The position numbers and the translations under genes were made by a program. Below are positions 1 through 6,891 of a stretch of 64,000 nt of DNA, piece by piece (the first letter of the stretch is position 1; each line of letters opens with the position of its first letter). Location of the stretch: assembly GCA_036645575.1 (NCBI GenBank), contig JAVXNW010000002.1:1-64000 (forward strand). The letters run 5' to 3'. Under the pieces are notes generated by a model that was not told the DNA's origin, did not search any database, and saw only the letters and a program-made list of their open reading frames with translations. Origin of the DNA: JAVXNW01 sp036645575. Lineage in GTDB: Bacteria; Bacillota; Clostridia; Christensenellales; Aristaeellaceae.

Positions 1-93
1 AAAAACACCACAGCATTACCGTACAGCTCGAGGGGGTGGTGTGGAGGGGGGCGAGCAGCCCCTCCTCCGCGTTCAATAACCCGCGTGAGCGTA

Positions 94-142
94 GCACGAC
101 GCCGCAGCGTCGTGCGCAGCCCGGCACCGCAGTGCCGGGCTG
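94..142. repeat. Two adjacent perfect hairpins with the same loop
   Basis: Two back-to-back perfect inverted repeats. Arms GCACGACGC/GCGTCGTGC (94-102/107-115) and CAGCCCGGCAC/GTGCCGGGCTG (117-127/132-142) each enclose the tetranucleotide CGCA. They lie just beyond the stop codon of the minus-strand SpoIVFB-like gene. No T-tract follows on either strand, so a classical terminator is not supported. They could protect an mRNA 3' end or be a small repeated palindromic element. I see no gene in 1-160. Confidence 0.55.
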
Positions 143-160
143 CCGCAGTGCCGCGCTGCG

Positions 161-1033
161 CTATTTTACCAGGGCGACCAGCGGCTGGTTGGCGTCGTCC
201 AGCGCGGCCTTCAGCACAATGGGCTCCTCCAGCACGCCCGACAGGCGCAACGCCTCGTCGTACACCGCGATCCGATGCAGTTCGCGCGGCCGGAACCGCG
301 CGATCACGCTGTGTAGCGGGGTCTGCCCCGACGCCGCCAGCCACCTGATCGGCAGCGCGCCCTCCTCCTCCATCTCGCGTCGGCGGTTCATCATGCTCAT
401 CAGCCCCGCACTGCCCGCCGCCAGCCGCTCGCGCCCGCCGGACGCCAAAATGAACACCGCGCACAGCAGCACCGTCAAGTTGATCTTTCCGAGCAACAGC
501 GTCCCGAGCAGCGTCGCCGCCAGCATGAGCCCCGCCAGCGCGCGCCCAATCCACACCCCGATATTCGCCGCGCGCGCCTGCCCAAGCCGCATACCAATCA
601 GCCCCGCCAGCACGCGCCCCCCGTCAAGCGGCAGCGCCGGCAGCAGGTTAAACAGACACAACAGCCCATTGGCCTGTATGAGCGCCATCGCAGCCATCCC
701 CGACGCGTGCCCCGCCCGCACAAGCGCGAGCGTGCCCATGATCACCAGCAAATTGACCAGCGGCCCGGCGAGCGCGACCAGCGTCATCTGCCCCGCGCGC
801 AATCCCCATGCGTTTTCAAGGCGCATGGCCGCGCCAAAGGGCATGAGTTCCACCTCCACTACCGCAATCTTGAGCGCCCGCGCCATCAGCAGGTGCCCCG
901 CCTCATGCAGCGCCAGCGACAAGGCGAGCGCGGCCGTCTGCGCCGTGCCACCCAGCAGCGCGCCCAGCAGCAGCATCACCAGAAACGCGGGATGGACGCG
1001 CAGCGAAATGCCCGCAACCTTGATTGCCCTCAT
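161..1033 (-). CDS. spoIVFB: SpoIVFB-like M50 intramembrane metalloprotease
   Basis: 290 residues. A polytopic membrane protease of the site-2 protease family (M50B). The zinc motif HEAGH is at about residues 43-47. The second motif, NLLPALPLDGG, places the third zinc ligand Asp at about 137. The C-terminal ~60 residues resemble the single CBS-like domain of SpoIVFB. In sporulating Bacillota SpoIVFB cuts pro-sigma-K in the mother-cell engulfing membrane; related M50 proteases also cut anti-sigma factors. The ATG overlaps the stop of the SpoIVFA-like gene (ATGA), so the two are translationally coupled. It is the last gene of the sigI-rsgI-spoIVFA-spoIVFB run, so RsgI is an alternative substrate. 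Family is certain; substrate is inferred. Confidence 0.9.
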   Translation of the reverse strand: MRAIKVAGISLRVHPAFLVMLLLGALLGGTAQTAALALSLALHEAGHLLMARALKIAVVEVELMPFGAAMRLENAWGLRAGQMTLVALAGPLVNLLVIMGTLALVRAGHASGMAAMALIQANGLLCLFNLLPALPLDGGRVLAGLIGMRLGQARAANIGVWIGRALAGLMLAATLLGTLLLGKINLTVLLCAVFILASGGRERLAAGSAGLMSMMNRRREMEEEGALPIRWLAASGQTPLHSVIARFRPRELHRIAVYDEALRLSGVLEEPIVLKAALDDANQPLVALVK

Positions 1034-1869
1034 GCGCCGCTCATCCGCGCGCTCGGGTCAACCGGCACGCCGCCCGCGCGCATCTCAAAGTACAGCCGCG
1101 CCGCCTCTTGATTCTGTGTGACCCCAATCTGCGCGCCGCGCTCGAGCGCCTGTCCGGTGGCGGCGATCGCCTTGCCCATGTACGCGTACACCGTCTGCTC
1201 GCCGCCCTCGTGGTCGATGAGCATCGTCCATTCGCCCTTGTCGTTCTCCGATAGCGCGGCGACCGTTCCGTCCGCCGCCGCGTAGACCGGCTGCTCGCCG
1301 CGCACTTGGTACTCAAGCCACGGCTGCGCATCCGTGTAGGCGTGGGTCAGCGCGCCGCTCACCGGTCGCGCAAGCGCGTCACCCGCGCCCATGTTCCAAA
1401 ACACCAGCGCGGTATCGGGCATCCAGTCGCGCACGAAGTTGAGCTTGCCCAGCGTATCGTCCAGATCCACCCGCATGGTGACGGCGCTCGCAATGGTCTG
1501 GGTCACCTGCTTGGACCAAGGCGTGTCCAGCTTGCTCATCGCCATCACGCACATGAGCAGCGTGCAGGCAATTGCGGTGTTGCGCAGCAGCTTTTCCCCG
1601 GTCGTGCGATTGCTTCGCACGCGGGGCGGCTTGGTTCGCGCGCGCACGCTGCGCGGCAACCGCGCCTTGCGCCCGGCTTGCGTGTTTTGCGTGTTTTGCG
1701 TGTTTTGCGCGCGGCACGGCGCGTGCGTTGGGGCTCCCGCCTGCGCCTGGGATCTGGATTTGTGCGGCATATGCCATGAAAGGTGCCATTTCCGCGGTCG
1801 CTTCGGCGCCTCGACTCCCTGCGGGGCAATGCGGGTATGGATAATCAACTTGCTTTTCCCTGTCTGCAC
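1030..1869 (-). CDS. spoIVFA: SpoIVFA-like membrane protein with degenerate M23 domain
   Basis: About 279 residues. A basic N-terminal region is followed by one membrane segment (LLRNTAIACTLLMCVMAM region) and a C-terminal LytM/M23 peptidase fold. The usual catalytic HxH is replaced (RLYFEMR where active enzymes have HLHFE), so it should be a binding rather than hydrolytic domain, as in SpoIVFA, which regulates SpoIVFB. I chose GTG at 1869 because GGAGGG lies about 7 bases upstream. An in-frame ATG at 1875 abuts that Shine-Dalgarno sequence, and another ATG at 1770 lacks one. A CAAAACACG-like triplication (about 1680-1709) encodes the repeat NTQNTQNTQ. It is followed directly by the protease gene with a 4-base overlap. 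Confidence 0.8.
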   Translation of the reverse strand: MQTGKSKLIIHTRIAPQGVEAPKRPRKWHLSWHMPHKSRSQAQAGAPTHAPCRAQNTQNTQNTQAGRKARLPRSVRARTKPPRVRSNRTTGEKLLRNTAIACTLLMCVMAMSKLDTPWSKQVTQTIASAVTMRVDLDDTLGKLNFVRDWMPDTALVFWNMGAGDALARPVSGALTHAYTDAQPWLEYQVRGEQPVYAAADGTVAALSENDKGEWTMLIDHEGGEQTVYAYMGKAIAATGQALERGAQIGVTQNQEAARLYFEMRAGGVPVDPSARMSGA

Positions 1870-1940
1870 GGCCATCCCTCCTCATCTGTCCAAGCATATG
1901 AGGGGGGGCCTTTCCCTATGCGCCGGGCGCGCCGCCTTCT

Positions 1941-2777
1941 CTATGGGCGCGTCGTCGCGGATTTTTCCTGTGAAAGGTTCGAGCGTTTCCGACCGCCGTG
2001 GCGATAACCGTTGCCGCCAGGCTGACACGCCTCGTTATGCGCGTCCAATGCGCGCCCCTTTCTGATCCTGTCCCCGCGACAGCGGGCAGTTTCCGCTTTG
2101 ATGGCGCCGATGCCGCAATGGGCGTATTCTTCGACCTTCGTCTCGGGGTTTTCCGCTTGCAGTTCCAAAATGGCCAGATACTTTCCCGCCGTTATACCGC
2201 AGCCGTGTGCTCGACGCACCAATGCGCCGTCCACCGGTATGCAGTCCACGATGATCGCACGATTTTGCGCGCAGACTGTGTCCACCGTTTGGTTCACAAC
2301 GCCCAGCAACGACGCCTGCTTGTCTTGTGACCCGCCCTGCACCGTAAGGGTTACATAGGCGGCCTCGGAAAGATAATTGCGCAGATAGTCGCCCTCGAAA
2401 AGGGCGGTGAGCGCCTCGTCACAGGATAGATTTTTTACCGCCGTTAGATTCAAGCATGCCATGCCCTGCTCGTTGAGCGCCCGGGCGTCCACGACTCGGT
2501 CAAATCGGTTGAGCTTTAATTCCAGTGAGGGGTTTACATCTAAGCTAACCAGCGAATAAGGCAGAAAGTAAGCGCCCGCACCGCCGCCAATGCCAATGGC
2601 CAGCATCAGGACGGCCACCAAGCCAAGCCAGCGTGCACGGCGACTTTTTTGCCGTGGGACAGTCACTACGTCGCCTACCCGCCATGCGGCTTGCGCGGGT
2701 ACGCTGCGCACGGCGCCGGTGCTGTCCAACAGCCGCGCGCTGCCCGCCGCCAGTTCTATAATAACGCCTCGCCGCAT
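1941..2777 (-). CDS. rsgI: RsgI-type anti-sigma-I factor
   Basis: 278 residues. The N-terminal cytoplasmic RsgI_N domain (about 1-45) binds SigI. A single transmembrane helix lies at about 49-72. The extracytoplasmic part opens with SLDVNPSLEL; this DVNP motif (D80-P83) is the conserved autoproteolysis site of RsgI proteins, cut between Asn and Pro. The last ~60 residues are basic and low in complexity, with no carbohydrate-binding module of the kind seen in cellulosome RsgI proteins. The ATG immediately follows the sigI TGA, with GGGAGGCGGAG upstream, so the pair is coupled. RsgI signalling needs intramembrane proteolysis, and an M50 protease is encoded two genes downstream. What it senses is not visible. 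Confidence 0.88.
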   Translation of the reverse strand: MRRGVIIELAAGSARLLDSTGAVRSVPAQAAWRVGDVVTVPRQKSRRARWLGLVAVLMLAIGIGGGAGAYFLPYSLVSLDVNPSLELKLNRFDRVVDARALNEQGMACLNLTAVKNLSCDEALTALFEGDYLRNYLSEAAYVTLTVQGGSQDKQASLLGVVNQTVDTVCAQNRAIIVDCIPVDGALVRRAHGCGITAGKYLAILELQAENPETKVEEYAHCGIGAIKAETARCRGDRIRKGRALDAHNEACQPGGNGYRHGGRKRSNLSQEKSATTRP

Positions 2778-3446
2778 TCACTCCGCCTCCCTTGGTAAAA
2801 ATGCCAACATATCCGGAAAATCGCCCAGCAAAAGCACCACCAGCGCCACAATGTACTTGCGCTGCTTCTCCACCGTTTTGATCGAAACATTGCCGCACCG
2901 CGCCAATTCCCCTTGCGGCAAACGGCTTGTGCGCAGAAAGGCAGCCCTTTGTGCCTCATTCTCCGCCACCCATCGCGCCAAATCCAAGCACCGCGCCCGC
3001 GCCCGCCGCTTTTTGGGACAGGATGCCTCGAGCATCCCAAAGGTCAGCCCATAGGGCGCCAGCGCCGCGCCATAGCGTTTAATCTCCTCCGCCAGCGCTT
3101 GACGCTCCTGCTCCTTGTCGTATTCCGGCAATGCGCTCGGTTCCGCGTTGCCCTGCGGAAAGGGAACCGTGCGCAAGTTGTGCCGTGCCTCTTTCCGAAC
3201 CTCATCTGTCAGGCGGTTGCGGATACAGGCGGCGGCAAAGGGCAGAAATGCGCCTCGCTCCGGGGCATACTGCTTGACGGCGCCCGCAAAGGCGAGCATG
3301 GCAAGACTCAGGCGATCATCATGGTTGAGCATGGGTGCTGCGTCACGTGCCTGTTTTTTCAGAAAGGGCAGGTAGGCACGCAGGAGCGCGTCCATCTCGG
3401 TCGTACTCTTTGCCGCCAAGGGTACCCACGTTTCCAATCCTTCCAC
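2778..3446 (-). CDS. sigI: SigI-family RNA polymerase sigma factor
   Basis: 222 residues. A sigma-70-like factor of the SigI type. The N-terminal half has the region 2 signature (FAGAVKQYAPERGAFLPFAAACIRNRLTDEVRK, given here only as its position, about residues 52-84). The C-terminal half ends in a helix-turn-helix-like segment (LPQGELARCGNVSIKTVEKQRKYI region). SigI factors respond to heat, envelope or polysaccharide signals depending on species. Translation starts at GTG, with GGAGGTG seven bases upstream. It is the first gene of the cluster and diverges from the small secreted gene at 3582. Assignment is firm because of the coupled rsgI; the regulon is unknown. Confidence 0.88.
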   Translation of the reverse strand: MEGLETWVPLAAKSTTEMDALLRAYLPFLKKQARDAAPMLNHDDRLSLAMLAFAGAVKQYAPERGAFLPFAAACIRNRLTDEVRKEARHNLRTVPFPQGNAEPSALPEYDKEQERQALAEEIKRYGAALAPYGLTFGMLEASCPKKRRARARCLDLARWVAENEAQRAAFLRTSRLPQGELARCGNVSIKTVEKQRKYIVALVVLLLGDFPDMLAFLPREAE

Positions 3447-3543
3447 GCGCTCACCTCCCCCATCTTAAGTAAATACGCACAAGCCGCTTAATTTCGTGGG
3501 GCGATTTTTCTTTTACCCTACGATTTTCCATTTCAACACCGTA

Positions 3544-3569
3544 TTCTATCATGCGATCACATGATAGAA
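3544..3569. promoter_or_regulatory. Perfect 10-bp inverted repeat before the small secreted gene
   Basis: TTCTATCATG (3544-3553) and CATGATAGAA (3560-3569) are separated by six bases. The right arm runs into the Shine-Dalgarno sequence (GAAGGATGG, 3567-3575) of the gene at 3582. It could be a repressor operator, or an RNA hairpin that hides the ribosome binding site. It lies in the divergent region shared with sigI. Confidence 0.6.
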
Positions 3570-3581
3570 GGATGGTACATT

Positions 3582-3938
3582 ATGAATTACAAAAAGGTTT
3601 TTGCCGCAACGGCGGTCTGCGTTCTGCTGGTAGGCACACTCACCGTCCCCGCTCTCGCCCGCGGCGGTCACCGCGGCGGTCAACACGGCGGGCGCCGCAA
3701 TCCCGCCTACGCCACCTGCTCCCTGGCGAACTGCCATCTCACCACCAAGCACGTTCACGACGGCATCCCCTACTGCGGCCGCACCCCTTGCCCCGTGGAC
3801 GACTGCACGGAAACCGGCGTTCATACGCACGACGATGTCCACTACTACGCCTGCGCCACGCCCGGCACTGGCTGTGGAACCGACTTGGGCACTGGCTGCG
3901 GACGGCGCGGCCGCTTTTGCCAAAATCGCGGGGCGTAA
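3582..3938 (+). CDS. Small secreted Cys/His-rich protein
   Basis: 118 residues, family not recognised. A Sec signal peptide covers about residues 1-27 (basic start, hydrophobic core, ALA cut site) and is followed by a Gly/His/Arg-rich stretch. Then come repeated Cys/His motifs: CSLANCHLTTKHVHDG, YCGRTPC and CPVDDCTETGVHTHDD, and a Cys-rich end with six more cysteines in total. The spacing suggests metal binding or disulfides outside the cell. ATG 3582 is chosen over 3561 because AAGGATGG sits seven bases before it and the signal peptide then begins MNYKK. A strong terminator follows. It diverges from sigI and could belong to the SigI regulon, but I cannot demonstrate a SigI promoter. Confidence 0.75.
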   Translation: MNYKKVFAATAVCVLLVGTLTVPALARGGHRGGQHGGRRNPAYATCSLANCHLTTKHVHDGIPYCGRTPCPVDDCTETGVHTHDDVHYYACATPGTGCGTDLGTGCGRRGRFCQNRGA

Positions 3939-3956
3939 AATTCATTTGTCCGAAAA

Positions 3957-3998
3957 GGCGCTGTTGCACAGGCAAACGAAGTGCGACAGCGCTCTTTT
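3957..3998 (+). terminator. Rho-independent terminator
   Basis: A 13-bp stem (GGCGCTGTTGCAC 3957-3969 with GTGCGACAGCGCT 3981-3993, two G-U pairs) and an 11-base loop are followed by CTTTT. It lies 18 bases after the stop of the small secreted gene. Confidence 0.7.
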
Positions 3999-4139
3999 GC
4001 AAGTTGGCTTTGCACGCCCAATTTCATCGGCTATCGCTTGGGCGCACAGCGGGGCGCGTTCTGGTGGCCCCTCAATTTTGACGCGCGCCCAATCAGGCAT
4101 CGACAAACGGCCCACTTGATGAGCATCATCTGCGTCTTT

Positions 4140-4182
4140 GCAAGCCCCGCTTCGGCGATATGCCTAAGCGAGGCTTGCTTTT
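4140..4182 (+). terminator. Second terminator-like hairpin
   Basis: GCAAGCCCCGCTT (4140-4152) pairs with AAGCGAGGCTTGC (4166-4178) with one mismatch and is followed by TTTTC. There is no gene between this and the first terminator. The interval 3939-4230 otherwise shows no credible coding sequence. It may be a back-up terminator, or may separate the convergent minus-strand gene at 4231. Confidence 0.45.
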
Positions 4183-4230
4183 CGCAATCATCCCCATCAA
4201 GAAGGCCGTCACATGTCATTGTTTTGATCG

Positions 4231-4785
4231 TTATGCCATCTTGCGATAAACCAAGTTGTCGTAAGCCAAATTCTTTATTGCGTTTGTATTGGCCTCGACG
4301 CGCCTGCTGAGATCCGCGTGCGCGTCGCCAATCCGCTCCAGCACCTGGGCAAGGGCGTTGGCCGTATCGGCAAAGTTCGCGTCTGTCTTGGCATCAAGCG
4401 CAACGACCTTGCCGTCAAGCGCGTTGACCTTGGCGTCAAGTGCAACGACCTTGCCGTCAAGCGCGTTGACCTTGCCATCAAGCGCGTTGACCTTGTCGTC
4501 AAGCACATTGACTTTCCCATCAAGCGCGTTGACCTTGCCGTCGAGCACATTGACCTTGTCATCAAGCGCGTTGACCTTATCGTCAAGCGCGTTGACCTTC
4601 CCGTCGAGCATCGTGATCTGACCGGACAGCTCCTTGTGTACGGTATTGATCTTGGCGTCAAGAGCCTTCTGCCCTTCCTCGAGCGACTTCTGCCCTTCCT
4701 CGAGCGACTTCTGTCCTTCCTTTAGACCGGAAAAGTCGGAAGTAAGCTGCGTGAGCATCTCCAGTATCTTTTCTTCGTTAGACAT
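4231..4785 (-). CDS. Heptad-repeat coiled-coil protein
   Basis: 184 residues, no enzymatic domain. Residues about 21-41 hold three EGQKSLE-type heptads. Residues 60-136 are eleven consecutive heptads of the form LD(G/D/A)KV(N/V)(A/V), an almost perfect parallel coiled coil. The N- and C-terminal caps are ordinary sequence. There is no signal peptide or membrane segment, so it should be cytoplasmic, perhaps a fibre or scaffold. ATG 4785 is preferred over 4794 because TAAGGAG lies eight bases upstream. It has its own promoter (4809-4837). Function unknown; the repeat is also visible in the DNA as a 21-bp tandem array. Confidence 0.75.
   Translation of the reverse strand: MSNEEKILEMLTQLTSDFSGLKEGQKSLEEGQKSLEEGQKALDAKINTVHKELSGQITMLDGKVNALDDKVNALDDKVNVLDGKVNALDGKVNVLDDKVNALDGKVNALDGKVVALDAKVNALDGKVVALDAKTDANFADTANALAQVLERIGDAHADLSRRVEANTNAIKNLAYDNLVYRKMA
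4378..4608. repeat. 21-bp tandem repeat array, 11 units
   Basis: Eleven in-frame 21-bp units encode the LDxKVNA heptads of the overlapping gene. Unit sequences differ mainly at the codons for Gly/Asp and Asn/Val. Such arrays expand and contract by slippage, so the coil length may vary between strains. Confidence 0.85.
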
Positions 4786-4808
4786 AAATCTCACTCCTTA
4801 TTGACTCT

Positions 4809-4837
4809 AGTATAGCAGATGTCCTGCGCAAATGCAA
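4809..4837 (-). promoter_or_regulatory. Sigma-A promoter for the heptad-repeat gene
   Basis: On the minus strand, TTGCAT (4832-4837) and TATACT (4809-4814) are 17 bases apart, about 25 bases before the gene start. Confidence 0.65.
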
Positions 4838-4886
4838 GAAATAACTGGGCCGTTTCCCGGCGCAACGGCGCCAAGTAGCGGTCGAT

Positions 4887-4928
4887 AAAAAGCCCGTCGT
4901 CGCCAGATTTTTGAGCGATGACGGGCTT
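4887..4928 (-). terminator. Terminator after hslU
   Basis: AAGCCCGTC (4890-4898) and GACGGGCTT (4920-4928) form a stem, extended by CGC/GCG inside. On the minus strand the stem runs into TTTTTAT. It closes the comM-to-hslU transcription direction about 60 bases past the hslU stop. Confidence 0.75.
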
Positions 4929-4987
4929 GGGCGCGGCTGCGCTTTATGCGAATCATTTGGTGTCCCCATCGATTTTGCGCGCACGCC

Positions 4988-6355
4988 TTACAGGATATAC
5001 TTCTTGAGATCCTTTTTTTGGTAGTCGCCCACCAGCTGATTTTTGACGTATTCGTCGGTTACGCGCACTTCAATGGCGGGCGCGTCGCCGTCGCCCGCGT
5101 TAAAGGCGATGTCCGATAGGATCGACTCGAGGACGGTATGGAGCCTGCGCGCGCCGATATTCTCGTCGTTTTCGTTGGCCTGCCACGCGTACTCCGCGAT
5201 CGCGTCCAGCGCGGAATCCTCAAAGATGATGTCCACTTTGTCCACCTTGAGCAGCGCCTGATACTGGCGGATCAGCGCGTTTTCGGGCTGCACCAAGATC
5301 AGTCGATAGTCCTCGCGCGTCAGCGGCTTGAGCGTCACGCGCACCGGGAACCGGCCCTGAAGTTCGGGAATCAGGTCGGTCACCTTGCTCACATGGAACG
5401 CGCCCGCCGCGATAAAGAGCATGTGGTCGGTCTGCACCGGCCCGTATTTGGTCATGACGGTCGAGCCTTCGACGATCGGCAGGATGTCCCGCTGCACGCC
5501 CTCGCGTGACACGTCCGGGCCGTGTCCGTGCCCGCCGCCCGCCACCTTGTCGATCTCGTCTAGGAACACGATGCCGTCCTGCTCCGCGCGCGTGATCGCC
5601 TCGGTGTACACCGCGTCCATGTCGATCAGGTTTTGCTCCTCTTCGCTTGTCAGGATGCGGCGCGCCTCCTTGACCTCCACCTTGCGCAGCTTGGTCTTCT
5701 TGGGCAGGATCGAGCCCAGCATGTCGCCCATGTTGACGTCTGTTCCGGGGATCTCGGTCTTGGGCATGGATTCCTCCACCTCGACCTCGACCAGCTGGCG
5801 CTCCAGCTCCCCGTTTCTAAGCGCCATGCGCACTTGGTCGCGCTTGCCCAGTTGCAGCGCCTTTTCATCGGGCGAAAGGTCCGGCTCCTTGGGCTTGTTG
5901 CCCAGCAGGATGTCGATCGGGTTGCTCTTTTTGACCGGGCGAATGATCAGATCGACCAGCCGATCCTCCGCGGCGCGCTCGGCTTTTTCGCGCACGAGGT
6001 CGATGTGCTGCTCCTTGACCAGGCGAATCGAGGCCTCGACCAAGTCGCGCACGATGGAGTCCACGTCGCGCCCCACATACCCGACCTCGGTAAATTTGGT
6101 CGCCTCCACCTTGACAAACGGCGCGTCCACAAGCTTCGCCAGTCGCCGCGCGATCTCGGTCTTGCCCACGCCCGTCGGCCCCATCATCAAGATGTTCTTG
6201 GGCGTCACCTCTTCGCGCAGTTCATCCGGCAATTGCGCCCGGCGATAGCGGTTGCGCAGCGCCACCGCGACTGCGCGCTTGGCCTCGGTCTGGCCAATGA
6301 TGTACTTGTCCAGCGCCTGAACGATTTCCCGTGGCGTCAATGTATGATGCTGCAT
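4988..6355 (-). CDS. hslU: HslU ATPase of the HslUV protease
   Basis: 455 residues, normal family length. An AAA+ unfoldase that feeds proteins to HslV in the cytoplasm. Walker A is GPTGVGKTEIARRLA (about 54-68) and Walker B is FLDEIDKVAGG (about 268). An intermediate I-domain follows Walker A. The C-terminal tail ends KKYIL, the segment that docks into HslV. The ATG lies two bases after the hslV stop and AAGGTG provides the ribosome site, so the two are coupled. A terminator follows. In Bacillus the same order continues to codY, which is absent here. Confidence 0.97.
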   Translation of the reverse strand: MQHHTLTPREIVQALDKYIIGQTEAKRAVAVALRNRYRRAQLPDELREEVTPKNILMMGPTGVGKTEIARRLAKLVDAPFVKVEATKFTEVGYVGRDVDSIVRDLVEASIRLVKEQHIDLVREKAERAAEDRLVDLIIRPVKKSNPIDILLGNKPKEPDLSPDEKALQLGKRDQVRMALRNGELERQLVEVEVEESMPKTEIPGTDVNMGDMLGSILPKKTKLRKVEVKEARRILTSEEEQNLIDMDAVYTEAITRAEQDGIVFLDEIDKVAGGGHGHGPDVSREGVQRDILPIVEGSTVMTKYGPVQTDHMLFIAAGAFHVSKVTDLIPELQGRFPVRVTLKPLTREDYRLILVQPENALIRQYQALLKVDKVDIIFEDSALDAIAEYAWQANENDENIGARRLHTVLESILSDIAFNAGDGDAPAIEVRVTDEYVKNQLVGDYQKKDLKKYIL

Positions 6356-6357
6356 GA

Positions 6358-6888
6358 TTACACCTTCTCGACAATAATATGGTCGTTTGTGTACACGCAG
6401 ATGGTGCTTGCCACCTTGAGCGCGCGCCCCGCGATCTCATAGGCGGACAGCTCGGTGTTCTCCATCAGCGCGCGCGCGGCGGCCAACGCAAAGTTGCCGC
6501 CCGAGCCGATCGCGAGGATGCCGTCGTCTGGCTCGATCACCTCACCGGTTCCGGAGACCAGCATCAGGTTGTCCTGATCGGCGCACAGAAGCATCGCCTC
6601 CAGCTTGCGCATCGCCTTGTCCATGCGCCATTCCTGCGCAAGCTCGACCGCCGCCCGCGGCAGGTTTCCCGAAAACTGCGTGAGCTTTTCCTCAAATTTT
6701 TCCTCGAGCGCAAACGCGTCGGCGACCGATCCGGCAAAGCCGATCACGACTTTTCCGTCGTATATCCGGCGCACCTTGCGCGCGCCCATCTTCATGATGG
6801 TGGTCTCGCCCATCGTCACCTGGCCGTCGCCCGCGATGGCGCACTCGCCGTTGCGGCGCACCGCGCAAATTGTGGTTCCTCGAATCAT
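6358..6888 (-). CDS. hslV: HslV proteolytic subunit
   Basis: 176 residues. An N-terminal-nucleophile peptidase that forms the two-hexamer core of HslUV. The protein starts MIRGTTICAV; removal of the first residues exposes the TT motif whose Thr is the nucleophile. The remaining HslV signatures (GDGQVTMG, KVRRIYDGKVVIGFAGS) are intact. This is the Thr-type enzyme, not the Ser-type CodW of Bacillus subtilis. It starts four bases after the trmFO stop, with GAGGAATAGAGG before it. Confidence 0.97.
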   Translation of the reverse strand: MIRGTTICAVRRNGECAIAGDGQVTMGETTIMKMGARKVRRIYDGKVVIGFAGSVADAFALEEKFEEKLTQFSGNLPRAAVELAQEWRMDKAMRKLEAMLLCADQDNLMLVSGTGEVIEPDDGILAIGSGGNFALAAARALMENTELSAYEIAGRALKVASTICVYTNDHIIVEKV

Positions 6889-6891
6889 CCT

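Noticed and set aside
36..1121. Long plus-strand open frames opposite the SpoIVFB-like gene, and many similar ones throughout
   Set aside because: High GC content leaves antisense frames open. They lack ribosome sites, domains and sensible composition, and lie opposite confidently assigned genes.
1941..2100. Frameshift in the rsgI C-terminus
   Set aside because: The last ~60 residues look odd, but other frames give no better family match, and RsgI tails are naturally variable.
3447..3560. SigI-type promoter (ACCC ... CGTA) between sigI and the small secreted gene
   Set aside because: ACCC and CGTA occur but with a 21-base gap that I cannot match to a known SigI promoter with confidence.
3835..4219. 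Short frames in 3835-4219 on both strands
   Set aside because: They cross two terminator-like hairpins, lack ribosome sites and show no domain.
4778..4984. 68-codon minus-strand frame over the hslU terminator
   Set aside because: It spans a clear terminator and promoter, has odd composition and no ribosome site.
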